Assembly (NCBI GenBank): GCA_019828595.1
Contig: JAHQRK010000004.1
Location: forward strand, 1,426,001 to 1,490,000
Length of the DNA stretch: 64,000 nucleotides
Reading direction: 5' to 3'
From: Aphanomyces cochlioides
Lineage: Eukaryota > Oomycota > Saprolegniomycetes > Saprolegniales > Verrucalvaceae
Shown: positions 34,866 through 49,399 of the stretch, one piece after another
Numbering within the stretch: position 1 is the first letter of the stretch
How the letters are laid out: each line of letters opens with the position of its first letter
The notes under the pieces: generated by a model
The model's input: the letters and a program-made list of their open reading frames with translations, nothing else
The model's database searches: none
What the model was told of the DNA's origin: nothing
Position numbers and translations under genes: made by a program

Positions 34866-36320
34866 GCCGTGGAGACTTGCAATTGTTACGAACTACCGGC
34901 ACAATACACAAAATACTTCCTGACTCTTTTGTCCGCATAATAAAGTTCTATCCGGATAAAGAAACGCACTCAGAACTAACCAGTCATAGCTAATTTCGAC
35001 CATGAAGATTGTCAACCTCATTCTTCTCCGTCTCATGACAGCAACACGGCCATGAGGATGCAAACCAGCTTGAATTATAAGAGAGATTCGAGTGAAAACA
35101 GATAGATCGCGATGCAGTTGTTGTGTCTCTGAATAGATGGAATGATGAGCTTTTGTGTGATATCCTGAATTACTAACCCGTTACTCTGGCCATTGAGTGA
35201 ATATCGTTTGTCATTGAGGCTGCGTGAAATTTGTTTCAATCGGCAACGTTGTTGAACGATAGCGGCGTTTATCCGGAGATATCTTTTTTCTCCTTTGGAA
35301 GAATGTTGCAAACGCAGGACGTGAGATAGGAGATACGCTTGTACAAGGATGCTTCTGCCAATGCTACGAGGAAAGATTCTCTGTCAAATGACTTTTTACA
35401 AGCTTTACAAAAGTGCTATCTACAAACCACAGCATATCGGCCGACATCAATTCCACATCCTCACATTTTTCAAGCAATTTGAGGGGAATACATAAGAAAC
35501 ATCAGCTGTACAGAGGGGATCACAGAGAAGAGGACAAAAAAAGTAGACGCGATGATTGTAGTCGACAAGGCTCGAGAAATTGTTTCTATTGATTGAAAGC
35601 TTTGAAATGTTTCACCTGCGAACTCCCACTTCCGAAAAGACTTCAGCCCTGCGATAGCTGAACAAGTTCGAGCATGGTGAAGTCGCTTTATGTGCACTTG
35701 TTGTGACAACCTTTTCCACGTTGTGTGCCACGTTTTATACTCAATATCACGATTCAGGCTCAAGGTACGAGGTACTGTAGTTATGCACGCTGACGCCATG
35801 ACAAGTTTTCCCAGTTCCAGTTTTCACGCATGTTTCATGCTTTGTCATGTCTCGACGATGAAACACGTTTGCGTTCGAGCTTGTGCAAACTTGTTTTTCT
35901 TTACAATACAGAAACTTCACCAAGAAGTGCATCAGATTGCTGATTGAACAAACTCCCGATAGACTGCACTTTGTTCCCCGTTTTAATCCACAGGAATTTC
36001 TAATACAGCTTTGTGCACATTGAAGCACCAACCGAAAAATGCTCGCCCCCTGCCCTATCCAGGCACTTCAGCTTCGAAAATCTTTAGTATTTCGTACAGG
36101 CACAAGCAAACCCCCAGTTGAGGATCCACTCCTGAAGTTGAATCTCTCTATTCTTCTTGATGCACTATCTTAAGTGCCGCAATGCACACTAAGCGTAAAA
36201 ATAGCTGGCATGAGACTTCAGAATCCAAGGTTGGAAGAGAAATTACGTCCAAAGCAAGGTCGAACCGAGATTATCCGGATGTTTATCCGGATTTGAATCT
36301 CGTGGGGTGTCGTCGCTACC
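34866..36320. other. Long region without a confident gene
   Basis: Two TATCCGG motifs (34948-34960 and 35268-35280) are typical of promoters here. The first could serve the gene at 34865. Downstream of the second, two overlapping plus-strand frames are open to about 35476 and 35492, but neither gives a recognisable protein. Minus-strand ORFs at 35470-35799 and 35747-36031 have no family resemblance. Possibly one small undetected gene. Confidence 0.35.
36271..36292. promoter_or_regulatory. Tandem TTATCCGGAT motifs before the APP1-like gene
   Basis: T-TATCCGGAT occurs twice in direct orientation at 36271-36280 and 36283-36292, 29-50 bp before the start codon at 36321. It is the strongest example of the recurrent motif. 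Confidence 0.45.
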
Positions 36321-38116
36321 ATGCACATTTTGTCATATCTCGAGCTGCAAGAACTCTCAAATGGCGCTGCTCCACAGAAGGACATCTGCACAGAGATCAG
36401 GGCCGAATTACATGCCCAGTTTATCCATCTCTACTTGGAAGATAGCCTCGAATAGGATCAAACGCAAGTGGATTGGCATGAAGCAGGTACGCACACGCTT
36501 GATTGTTGTTTCGTCATCATTCATATGCGATGATGCACAGCGAACGTCGTGGCGATTCAAGCAACGAAAGAGCGGCGTTGTCTTTCAAGTCGATGGTGAA
36601 GATGCAGAGGATGAAATGTATATCAGAGTATGCAGTGATTTGAACCATGTTGTAGTCACGTCTAATAATTTGTCTGTAGACGGCTAATGTTCCCCTGACT
36701 GACGAAAAGTACTGCCACAATGTGCTAGCAAATGCATCTCCTGAAATGCTAAATGGTATTCTGGGAGCTATTTCCCCCGAGGGGTCGGACCGATTTTGCA
36801 CAAACATGACTGGATTCATGCTTCACTCATGCAATTCTGATGTCCGATCCAAGGTTTTGAATGTAATCACAAACGAAAGGCTAGACGACATCAGGTACAC
36901 TGCTTCTCTACGTACTTTTTCTTACAGAAAGCTAGCTTGGCTAATCGGGGTATCATAATTCGAGCCATCCAACAGGAACTCATGTCACCTTTGACTCGTC
37001 AACGGGATGTCTTCCAAAAATCAGCCTTCAATATCCTCCGAGGAACTTTTGGAACGGATTTGACGCTTCTCAAAGAAGATATTAATTCAGACTTGGAGCC
37101 ATGTCCTATGGCGAATAGTTTCAAGGGAGGGGATTTATATCAACTCATTTATGGTTGCCCCGATTTGACACAAGTCGTGTCAATCGTCCAGCATATTGCC
37201 GTCGAGTCGCTGAAAGTAGAGTCGCAGTACAAGGACAAACCGCTGATAAAAATCATCAGTGACATTGACGATACATTGTTTCCAGGGTACGCTCTTGTCA
37301 CTTTATTTTAATAATTTATGCTTAGATGGGCCGACAAACGATATCCCAATCATATTTTGTACCCTGGCGTTGCTCAATTATACCAAGCAATGTCACGTGG
37401 AGTTGACAGTCGAAGTCCATCCGTGACATTTCTCACAGCACGTCCTCGAGGATGGTTCAGCTTTGGAAGAAATTTAACTGCCGATCGACTTGTCAGTCTT
37501 GGGGTCTCAAATCCTACCGTGCTGAATGGGTCTGTTCGAACTGGCACGAGTGCAGACAAAATTGCAGAGTACAAATTTCAATTGTAGCAGTACTTTTATG
37601 TGGATGCAGGCTAAAATTGGACAACTTTGTGCGCTACGCAACGCTCTTTCCAGAATACAAATTCATTTTCTTTGGAGATTCTGGACAAGGAGATGCCCTT
37701 CTAGCATCCCAAATGCTCCAATTATTCCCAGAAAAGGTGATGAAATATCGAAGGTTTATGTATTTATGTGTGAATTGTAGATGCTTGGGGTATTTATCCA
37801 TGATATCGACCCTGCTAACCCAGTCACTGGCGACGGCGAATCGAAAGCAGTCTATAAAGAGTAGGTGCCGCGCATCAGATTTTTCTCATCAGTCGTTACT
37901 AGTCAAGGGGTTGTTTTTTACGAGAATTATGCAGCTGCAGGCATTGCAGCGTATGAGCGAGGTTTATTGACCCGTGAAAGTTTGGACGACGTGATTCAGA
38001 GTTGCCAAAACGAATTGGACAAGCTGACGTTCAAAGGACCCAATGCTAACGAAAAGTACACCCAACGGAAGCTCGAACTGTTAAAAGAATGTGATCGCTT
38101 GGTGAAGTACGCTTAG
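36321..38116 (+). CDS. APP1-type phosphatidate phosphatase domain protein (DUF2183)
   Basis: The catalytic core is clear: the haloacid-dehalogenase-like DxDxT motif in IISDIDDTLFPG, then YPGVAQLYQAM, VTFLTARPRGWFSF and FIFFGDSGQGDALLASQML, which together define the APP1/DUF2183 (lipin-like) fold. Known members dephosphorylate phosphatidate at membranes and at sites of actin and endocytosis. The start at ATG 36321 is supported by a 37-bp intron (36419-36455) that joins it in frame to IKRKWIGMKQ. A 54-bp intron follows after 36487. The N-terminal ~300 residues are helical, with no recognised domain. About ten introns; the ends FKGGDLYQLIYGCPDL and RLVKYA (stop at 38116) are secure. Confidence 0.8.
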
Positions 38117-38170
38117 ATTGAAAATTGGCTTTACAAATGCATTTGATGATTCAAAATAAGTTATTGTTAA

Positions 38171-40317
<2,147 letters not shown>

Positions 40318-40477
40318 GCGATGGCCGCGCTCTTGGAGCTATAAATACGAAGATACTTTTTGGAAGGAATCAAAACTCGAATTTTCGTAATTTAAATTGA
40401 TTCAAAAAAATAATTCCATAATTTATTTCAAATGATTTTTTCCGAAATTACAATGCGGGCATTGCAAACTCCGTAAG

Positions 40478-40885
40478 TCACACGTAGTGAAATGCCACTG
40501 GGTGGCGATTGTTCCGAAAATACAAGCATAAATAACTCATATCCCCAGGCATATACCGATGAGAATGGCAACAAATGCATGCCATGACGAGATCGAAAGC
40601 AGCGTTGTACTCTGGAGTACATGTATTACAACGTTTGTGGAGAAAATATAATAATTGTCCTAAATTTTTATTCAAATAATTAATGAAATTATCGAACAAT
40701 GCTTGATTTTTACCATGAGGAAGGTGCATTTTTCCTGTAATAATTCGAAATTTCATGAATGAATTACCGTTACTATCCATCGACGGTCGAACAGCGACAC
40801 ACATTTGTCGGCTATTCCCCTCTCGGACCAAGCAAATGAACGCTCGCCAAGTCATTTTGGGGTCGAATCCGATGACAAACTGCAT
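40478..40885 (-). CDS. Hypothetical protein, possibly transposon-derived
   Basis: An intron-free ORF of 135 codons in an AT-rich gap, starting MQFVIGFDPKMTWRAFI. It contains a possible metal-binding cluster (CNTC...CICCHSH, residues ~87-110). No family is recognised. A Tc1/mariner-type terminal repeat sequence lies about 120 bp upstream (~41003-41034), so it may be cargo or debris of a mobile element. Confidence 0.35.
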   Translation of the reverse strand: MQFVIGFDPKMTWRAFICLVREGNSRQMCVAVRPSMDSNGNSFMKFRIITGKMHLPHGKNQALFDNFINYLNKNLGQLLYFLHKRCNTCTPEYNAAFDLVMACICCHSHRYMPGDMSYLCLYFRNNRHPVAFHYV

Positions 40886-40998
40886 CCCCTAGAATGCGTA
40901 ATAAGGAATTCTATTGTTTTTTATTCATAATTAAATAATTCTCCGGTGTACTGTTTTTACCATAGTTTCACTTTACTAGCGACAATTTTGAATTATGG

Positions 40999-41054
40999 TC
41001 TCAAGTATTGTCGGCAGTAATATGAAACAGAGGTGGTATTGATTCAATACCACC
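40999..41054. repeat. Transposon terminal-repeat remnant and 23-bp palindrome
   Basis: CAGTAATATGAAACAGAGG resembles the terminal repeat CAGTAATGTGGAACAGAGG of the MITE at 20018-20414. It runs directly into a perfect palindrome with 11-bp arms, GGTGGTATTGA/TCAATACCACC, centred at 41043. No matching second terminal repeat was found nearby. Confidence 0.5.
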
Positions 41055-41055
41055 A

Positions 41056-41064
41056 CCGGATAAT
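41056..41064. promoter_or_regulatory. CCGGATAAT motif before the SCYL1-like gene
   Basis: Lies 40-48 bp upstream of the ATG at 41104, the usual distance for this motif in the window. Confidence 0.35.
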
Positions 41065-41103
41065 GGATTTGATTCTGCGGCATCTCAACCCCCTAAAGAC
41101 AAG

Positions 41104-43772
41104 ATGAACTTCATCAAGAATACCGTCATGGGGCTTGGATCTGCCTTCACTTCTGGTGGTGTAGGCAGTCTACCGTTCACATTAGTAGACGCAGCTGGAG
41201 AAGATAACGCAGAACTTCCGGACTTTCAACTGTTGAAAGCAAAGAGCAAGCAAGATGGTGCGCGCGTCTCTGTGTTCAAATCGCTTGCACCGCCTGGACC
41301 TTTGACCCAGAACGCACTTCGTCGCATTAAAACACTAAGGCACCCAAATGTGCTATCCTACATTGTAAGTAACAGCCCTCGTAGCTGCACCATTGTGACT
41401 TTTTGTATCGACTAGGATGGCACTGAAGTTGCAAACGGCAATGTGTTCATTGTGACCGAAGAAGTCGTGCCTTTGACATCATATCTGGAGGAAATTCGAT
41501 CGCGCAATGGGTCTAGAAGTGAAGAAGAAACCCTCGCAGTATCTTGGGGGCTGCGTGCTGTTCTGTCTGCATTGAAGTTCATCAACATGGATTGCAAGAT
41601 GGTGCATGGACGCCTGAATCCTGAGAGTATTTTTGTTACCAAGGTAGGATTCCTCATATTCATACAATCAAGCCTTATTTATTGTAGGGAGGTGACTGGA
41701 AGCTGGCTGGTTTTCAATTGACCGGCGAACTCACGATGGATGGGCCTTTTATTTCGCATAGCCGTTTGAACGGGGCTGGCAGCGATAGCACTCGGCGATT
41801 TACAGCCACAGGTACTTACTCTCGCTTCTTGCTCAATGTGTGCTCAATATTAGAATAGAATTATCTCGTGGAGATTGGAATAGCATTAGTTCGGGTCCTG
41901 TGCATGCTCTGGACATGTATGGCTTTGCCTGCACGGCTGCTTCTATTTTCAATCCGTCGTTTTCGACTCCGAACGACATGCAAAACATTCCACCGTCGTT
42001 GTCAAGCGCATTAAAACGAGCGTGTGATCCTACCCCAACGAGGCGCATCACTCCGGATCAAGCGCTTCAAGCTGGGTTCTTTGACTCACCATTCATTCGC
42101 CAAATGAGTTTTGTGGAGCAATTGGCGATTAAATCGTCTGAAGGGAAGACTGCATTCTATAAAGATTTGGTGGCCAATGTTGACAAAATCCCCCGAAACA
42201 TTGCGTTGTTTAAAGTTTTACCAGCTTTAAAAGCCGTTGTGGACTTTGGCGTGGCAACGGGCACTGGTGGAAAAACAGCAACTTATAAATTAGACCCGTG
42301 TGAAAGTCAAATGCTCCCGGCGATGGTTAAGATTGGAAGCCATTTACCTGTAAGCCCAGCATCTTTGCTCAATATTATTGAAGTTGGCAATGTTTAGGGC
42401 GAAGAATTTAAAGTACAAGTATTGCCGACGTTAGTCAAATTATTTGGTTGCAACGATCGCGCCGTCCGCGTCCAGCTACTTCAAATGATGGACTTGTTCG
42501 CTGTGCATTTTGACTCGAAACTCGTCAACAGCCCCGTTGTGTTTGACAATATTTGCACGGGATTCAACGACACGATGCCTTTGCTGCGAGAACTTACTAT
42601 GAAGTCCATGCTCCACATTGCCGACAAGCTCTCTGATTCCAATTTGAATCAAAAGCTGATGAAGTACTTTGCGAAGTTGCAGGTACTCTATGATATTCAA
42701 GGCAATTATTCCACGTCTGTAGGTCGATTCTGAGCCTGCTATTCGAACCAATACAACCATTTGCCTGGGCAAAATGGCGGAGTACATGAACGTCGCGACG
42801 AGAGGAAAAGTTTTGTTGCCTGCGTTCTGCAGAGCTTTGAAGGATCCTTTCCCCCATGCTCGGCTGGCTGGACTACGAACGCTCATGGCGTGCGATGTGA
42901 GCTCATTTCAATGACTGAATTTATGTTTGATCTATAAAACTTGTAGGAATACTTTACGCCGCAAGATATCTCAAATACGATCATTCCGTCCATATCTCCA
43001 CTCATGCTCGATATTTCACGAAGTGTTCGCGACGAGGTTAACGATATATGCCTGGATTTAACAACTTAAATCGATTGCCTAGGCGATTGGATCCATGACG
43101 GAATATATGAAGAAGATTCAAGAAGAATCCAAGCAAATGGGACTCAAGGAAGACGAAGAAGAGCGGGAACGAGCACTCAATGCGCCAATCGCGCCACCTT
43201 CTGTGCCATCAAAAACATCAGAAATGCCATCTGGTCATGAACAGTCTTCCTTCGGATCGACTTCAGCGCCGTTTTCAACCAGTTCAGAGGTCAAATCGTT
43301 CAATGACGTCCCAGATGATGACTTTGGCAATGACGCCTGGGGTGATGATGATTTGGATGGACTTGCAAGTCCCCCATCGAACCAACAGCCCGCAAGTCTG
43401 TCGTCATACTCGTCAACGTTTGAGCAGTCAGCAACGAAGTCTATTGGATCATTGAATCTATCAATGAAAGCTCTCGCACCTGCTCCTGCAGAAGGCTCGT
43501 TCTTTGACGACTGGGGCACTTCTGCTCCATCCTCAAGAACTGGTTCAGGAACCAAGCTCGGCGACTCACTGCGATCTACATCTTCTGCAGTCCAAGACTC
43601 GCTGCGACCAAATTCAATCGTACAGGACTCGTTCTCAAGTGTAGAGCCTGTCAAGCCTCGGAAAACCATTCAAGAGCGCAAACTTGAAGCCAAAGCAAAG
43701 AAAGAGCCATTGGGAGCCATGAAGTTGGCGTCGAAACCAAAAGGCGGCGACAATTGGGATTGGGACATGTAG
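41104..43772 (+). CDS. SCYL1: SCYL1-like pseudokinase with HEAT repeats
   Basis: A member of the SCY1/N-terminal-kinase-like family, which supports COPI-type Golgi traffic and, in yeast (Cex1), tRNA export. Family blocks are IKTLRHPNVLSYI then DGTE, VFIVTEEVVPLTSYLEEI and LAVSWGLRAVLSALKFI. The catalytic residues are lost: HGRLNPES stands where HRDLKxxN is expected, and the DFG position reads LAGF, so it is a pseudokinase. HEAT-like helices follow (42000-43060: LPTLVKLFGCNDRAVRVQLLQ, CRALKDPFPHARLAGLR). The acidic, Ser-rich tail ends in DNWDWDM, like other SCYL1 proteins. Exons are separated by introns at about 41365-41414, 41645-41688, 41811-41856, 42350-42398, 42684-42724, 42898-42946 and 43038-43083. 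Confidence 0.9.
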
Positions 43773-43795
43773 TCAATATTCATGAAAAACCAATT

Positions 43796-43972
43796 TTATC
43801 GTCGGAAAATCCTTTGTATCTCTCTCACTCTTTGCCACCACAAGGCACGATTTCTAGATCGGCCACGCGCTTGATCTCTCTTCTCGATGGCCGCGAGGTT
43901 GACAAGCAAGCCTAGAATGAAACCGAAATCCTTCCATGTTCTCGGAGAACATGAGTGTGATCCAATAACAAG
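43796..43972 (-). CDS. Possible small membrane protein (3' exon)
   Basis: An open stretch of 59 codons ending in TAA at 43796. It reads a short hydrophobic segment (FGFILGLLVNLAA) and then a strongly basic tail (RSRNRALWWQRVREIQRIF). There is no in-frame ATG, so it would need an upstream exon. The layout fits a small organelle-membrane protein, but evidence is limited to composition. It lies in the gap between two plus-strand genes. Confidence 0.25.
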   Translation of the reverse strand, partial: LVIGSHSCSPRTWKDFGFILGLLVNLAAIEKRDQARGRSRNRALWWQRVREIQRIFRR

Positions 43973-44100
43973 TCATAAAATTGACTGACAAGCATAAAGA
44001 AATGAAGACTGAATTAATGAATAAATAATTCATTTATATTTCCGTTAAACGTAAAATACGACTTCGACGGACTTCCCTCAACACAAATCGCTGAAGTAAA

Positions 44101-44485
44101 ATGAAAATCCTCCGGTTCGGGTCGTTTCCTGGCGTCCCAATAGGCACATTCACGACGCTACTCTCTGCTTCCTATAAAGTATTGCTCATGGCGCTTGTGG
44201 ATATTATTCACGCCGGCATTTCAGCTCGAAGTTACTGTCTTTGCATTGTACCATGTGTTTTGTGAAGGGGGAAGGTGCCTTGCAACTGGAGGTCAAAACT
44301 CAACCTTTGCCTTAGTTAGCTGCACAATCCTAAACCCTCGGTGGACATCCCAGCTTGTGATGTGCTCTTACGGTGAGTACCTTTGATATTCAAATCGTAA
44401 TGGTTTCTCTATACTAGTCTCAAACGACGCCAAAGTCGAATTTTTCAATCTCACCATTTTCGAGAAAGTCAATCCGCGTCAGTGA
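44101..44485 (+). CDS. Small hypothetical protein, three exons
   Basis: Exons 44101-44178, 44225-44372 and 44418-44485, introns 46 and 45 bp, consistent phases, 97 residues. It begins MKILRFGSFPGVPIGTF and ends FEKVNPRQ. The unspliced reading would stop early, and the spliced frame reads smoothly across both junctions. No domain is recognised. Confidence rests on the intron model. Confidence 0.45.
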
Positions 44486-45466
<981 letters not shown>

Positions 45467-45712
45467 ATCTGGCGCCCTTTTGTCGGCACCTCAATGACTC
45501 GCGAAGGCGGGACTGTGAGGCTTGTCTACTAAACAGCTTAGTTTTGCATTCCTTTATATTTTAGGCGCAGACTTGGTGAACACTTATCTAATCCATTGCT
45601 TCATCATGTTTGTCGTCTCTGTGTTCATACAAACGTCTATAACAGCGTTGTACGACCAAGCACGCACGTCACGAGAAAAGATTCCATGGTATATAAACGT
45701 GTTATGAGGTGT

Positions 45713-46169
45713 CTATTGACCTTCTCCCAACATGAGATTTACACGCTTCATGATGTAGTCTTTGGCAGGATCGTACGGCGAGTCCTTGCTCGGGATTTCC
45801 AGCACCGTCGGGATTGTCTTTTCGTAAGCGTTCAACAAATGACGAATCTCTTCCGCTACCTACCAGCATACCGGGGAGGGGATGTCAAAATCAGCGCATA
45901 TTTCAATTCATTCGTACATGTTGGTTGATCAAAATGATGGCAATGTCATCGCGGCTCGTCAATCGTTTGAATGCATCTTCAATGACTGAGATTGGTGTGT
46001 CTGCGAGAAAAGCGTCAAACTCAATCAAGAAACATGATCGAGGCCACTTACTTGGTTTCACAACGAGGAAATTCGTTCCTTCAGGCGTACGATGGCCAAC
46101 TCCCGCCAGGATGAACCCAGTCACGGTATCTTCATCGCCAATCACTCCTACCAACTTCGTTCCTTCCAT
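45713..46169 (-). CDS. ATP6V1F: V-type proton ATPase subunit F
   Basis: Exons 46169-46052, 46000-45918 and 45859-45713 (introns 51 and 58 bp) give 115 residues, close to the family length. Diagnostic blocks are [46 protein letters not shown] and [19 protein letters not shown]. Subunit F (yeast Vma7) sits on the rotor stalk of the V1 sector and couples ATP hydrolysis to proton pumping in vacuole and endosome membranes. I place the start at the ATG 46169, which aligns with the family. The frame extends to a GTG at 46190, which is probably not used. It is convergent with ARF1. Confidence 0.94.
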
Positions 46170-46213
46170 GCTCGCTGACGAATTGGCCACATATCTTGAG
46201 TCATTTCAGAGCG

Positions 46214-46230
46214 TCCGGTTAATCCGGATA
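46214..46230. promoter_or_regulatory. Double TCCGG motif before V-ATPase subunit F
   Basis: TCCGGTTAATCCGGATA lies 45-61 bp upstream of the ATG at 46169. It may also serve a possible plus-strand gene starting near 46286. Confidence 0.4.
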
Positions 46231-46285
46231 AAAATTGAAGAGAAAAACATTGAAAAGCAAAGAAATTCATTTAAAATGAACCAAA

Positions 46286-46830
46286 ATGAAAAATGAAGAA
46301 ATATTTAAAGCGCCTCAGAAACCCTTTGGATGCAAGATGGACCATGCTCATCCAGCCGATTTGGCGACCATCTCAAGATCTCAACTCTTCAAGAGAGCAC
46401 AGACGGTCTGCAAGCTCCAAAAGCTCCCCGACTGGATAGTACAGGTCATGACAAACTGTTTGGTGTATTTTCACACATTTGTTTCAAAATACTGAAAACA
46501 TTTTGCTTCACAACCCTCGTTTGCAAGGGTGCTGAGCCTAGCGGCGTCGTTTGGGAAGAAAAAGAGGATCCTCAGGTTACTTGAGAAGCTCACAGCAGGG
46601 AAACTTATTTCTTGTCGCTCAGAACGGAACTGGGGAATCAATCCCCCCCCTACGGTCAGCTTCCTATTCATGTAGCTCGTGTTATCGTGGGGGATCTTGT
46701 CACCAAGTAATCCACAACCCCAAAGGAACACTGGTGCCTTGCTCATGTACATTAACTCACTCCAAGCAGACTGAGGCTGGACATATTTGAGCAGAAGTCA
46801 TTGTATGACAAGACTTCTCCCAGCTCAAAC
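46286..46830 (+). other. Possible spliced gene or gene remnant
   Basis: An open frame from the ATG at 46286 runs about 53 codons (to DWIVQ) up to a plausible GT donor near 46447. Farther on, two different frames are open between 46500 and 46712. One of them (reading SRETYFLSLRTEL) contains a single TGA near 46582. I could not build a convincing exon chain, so this is either a gene with unusual splicing or a decaying one. No family is recognised. Confidence 0.3.
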
Positions 46831-47400
46831 TCATCTCACCTCAAAGCTTTCCACTAGACCCACGTAGCTCTTACCAGCAGCACCGAGTAAGCTGGAAAAT
46901 GCCCGCAAATGCTTTTTCGCCACACCGTCTTTCCCTGTGAACATTGAGCAGTGAATCAAACTCTTATTCATGGCAGGTTTGAAAGAAATGCATCTATTAA
47001 TTTGAAGCAGAATTTGCATAAATCGTGGAATTTTATTGCCATTCAAGCGTGCATTCTTAGCACCGTTGAGCATGGATTCCAAGCACAAAGTCTTCGAGCC
47101 AACGACCGTGGCACAATATTACGAGAGTATCGCTGACTGTCTTTCCTTCAATGTCGGCATTGAGCAGCAGAGGTTTGGCAAACGAGGTGAATACAAATTC
47201 ATGGCTGGATAGAGCATACGACCGAAAACGCAGAGCCTTAGTGCACACCGAGGGCTACGAAGCTGTCCTGAACAGATCCAAACGAACACATTTAGCCTTT
47301 TCTCCATATTCAAGCTCAATGGGCTCAACGGCGGGCATGATGACCTCGTCCACACCTGCTTCGGTATGTTGGTTTTGCAGTCTCAATCGCTGAGAGGTCC
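46831..47400 (-). pseudogene. Broken minus-strand coding sequence of unknown type
   Basis: Protein-like frames run from ~47370 (VIMPAVEPIELEYGEKAKC) through an in-frame TAG near 47258, continue in the same frame to ~47057 (LRFRSYALSSHEFVF; VSDTLVILCHGRW), then shift frame (46831-47088: NGNKIPRFMQILLQINRC). Stops and shifts occur without good splice signals, so a pseudogene is more likely than an exon chain. Confidence 0.35.
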
Positions 47401-47406
47401 CTGTAG

Positions 47407-48151
47407 ATGAGCACACTGAAGGTTCCAAACGTGGTTGGCGCACCAATAGCACAGCCAAAGCTACAGCAGAATATCTTACCCATGAGTGATGCTGTCAATA
47501 AGCAACTGGCACCGAAATACGTCAAGACTGCTTCAGGACAGACCGTTCCGGTCAAACCAGGCGAGAATCCACCGGGGAAGCCAGAGGCAGTATTCGCTAT
47601 TGGCAGTGAAGTCATGGTCCAAGTACGTCTGCCCATGTTGTTAGACATTGCACTCACTCATGCGCGATAGCACACTGATAAGTTGGCAGCTTATGGTCTT
47701 GCTCATTTAATCGGCAAGAAGGTAAATGCTCAGTCAGGCGGGACTCAATGTCATTTCGTAGGGCAAAGTGGTTTCAATTCCAGCCACTAAAGGACCATTT
47801 CTATGCGGCGTTATGTTTGATGCGACGCTGCAGCACGTCCCGCTTGAAGCCTTGGTATCGGCAGACGCGGGTGCAGCCGCCGCAGCTGGTGCAGCCCAAA
47901 TGAAACTTCCGGCTGCAAGTCAACTCAAGCTCGAGCATTCCTTTCACATGCATCGCCTGATGCAAGATCAGTTCAAGGAGATCCAGGCGCTTCAGAAGCA
48001 ACATGCTGAGTACCGTGTTGCGAACAACACTGCCGCGATGGCCGAAGTCCAGAAGTCGCTTGCCGTGCTACGCAACTTGCATTTATCACAAATTCGAGTC
48101 CTCAAAGGCAAGCAAGAAGAAGAGTTAAGGCAAAAAGAAGCCTCTTCGTAA
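47407..48151 (+). CDS. Hypothetical protein with coiled-coil C-terminus
   Basis: Exons 47407-47622, 47671-47721 and 47762-48151 (introns 48 and 40 bp) give 218 residues. The first ~50 residues are Pro/Gln/Lys-rich. The middle (GSEVMVQ...LIGKKGKVVSIPATKGPFLCGV) looks like a small beta-barrel fold of SH3/KOW type. An alanine-rich linker and a coiled coil follow to the end (QFKEIQALQKQHAEYR...GKQEEELRQKEASS). No orthologue is recognised; a chromatin or RNA-associated adaptor is possible but speculative. Confidence 0.65.
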
Positions 48152-49398
48152 TGGCATTTCATCCATTTGCGATTGTTCCTGTGTGTTTGCCAAGTGAGAA
48201 GCTCAGACACGTCACAGTCTGCTGAGTCGTGGCCGTTCACATCGTCGTTCATGCGCTACCACCAGTCGTGGGATATCGCCAAAGATGTTGAGGCAGATTC
48301 AAGATTGAGCAAGCGAAATGCGTTCCTTGTGGTGTCCGAAGCGACGTCCTCAGCTAGAACGCACTCGATGACGACGTGGATATGGACCAAGTTGCACAAG
48401 GTGTTCGTTAGGAGGTCGAACCTTTCGTGAACACTTTGATCTGAGTGGATACAACCCCTCTGCAACACTGGAAGATCTACTTGGTCGTTGTGATATGACA
48501 ATATTGCCAAAGCATTTCCGTAGCTGCTGCGAGGGTATGCTCTCGCCACCCTGCATGTGTGCAGAGCAGGGTCATTGAATCCTTAAAAACTGGTTTGTGT
48601 CATCGTTCTCCATTATGTCATGTTGTTTTATCTAGTCTCAACTGCAGCTTACGGGGCGTAGTCTGGGTGCTGAGTTGAGACGTTGCACAATGGTTGACAT
48701 CGATTATTCGGATGGACGTATCATTGATATCTTGTAGCGCTTCCGAATCGGGACATTGGACATTGAATCACCAGTCAGGTCCACTCGCCAGGATCTATTG
48801 CTCCACGAGAAATGTCTCCAACGAAGGTCGCAAGCACGAGTTGCATGCTCATGCTATCAATGACGACCCCAAGCACCAACATCACCTTCGACAATCCATG
48901 CAGATCCGATCAGTCGACTACCTGTATGTCCACTACTACTTGCTGTAATTTGCATGAAGTATAGTTTACTCCGTTGGAGGTAAGGGCAACCCTGGAGTTT
49001 CCTTGCAGTAAAACTCGTCTTTAAAATGGTGTATATTTTTTCGACCGTAGGCTGCACGTTCGACCATACTCTGACGGCAAAGCAATGGTGGTTTGGACCC
49101 ATAGTCCACCATGACGAGTTTGAGATGTAAGTCTATTCCCCGTTGGTTTAGCCCGTCTTCCCCATCGCCAAACATTTGGGTCTGCGGTGTGTATCGTAAA
49201 TTTGTCAATGACGTTACGTAGCCAATTTTTCGGTCTAACAGCTAACTGTAAGCATTATCAAAATTTGATAACTCTACACATTAATGTCTTTATTAAATTA
49301 TAGTTTTCCTTTGCCAAACCGGAGGCTGCGGTAAATATACGAAAGGCCACTCAAGTAATCCGATATACGTCATGTTTAGATGTCAAATATATCGCCAA
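48152..49398. other. Degenerate region next to transposons
   Basis: Several ORFs of 80-97 codons on both strands, none with family resemblance. Composition changes toward 48960, where transposon DNA of the next feature probably begins. The missing 5' end of the chromodomain Gypsy element may lie here, but I could not recognise it. Confidence 0.3.
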
Positions 49399-49399
49399 C

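Noticed and set aside
35470..36031. Minus-strand ORFs of 94-109 codons
   Set aside because: No domain, no promoter motif in the right place and Cys/Ser-rich composition typical of chance frames.
43235..43669. 144-codon minus ORF
   Set aside because: Antisense shadow of the acidic Ser-rich tail of the SCYL1-like gene.
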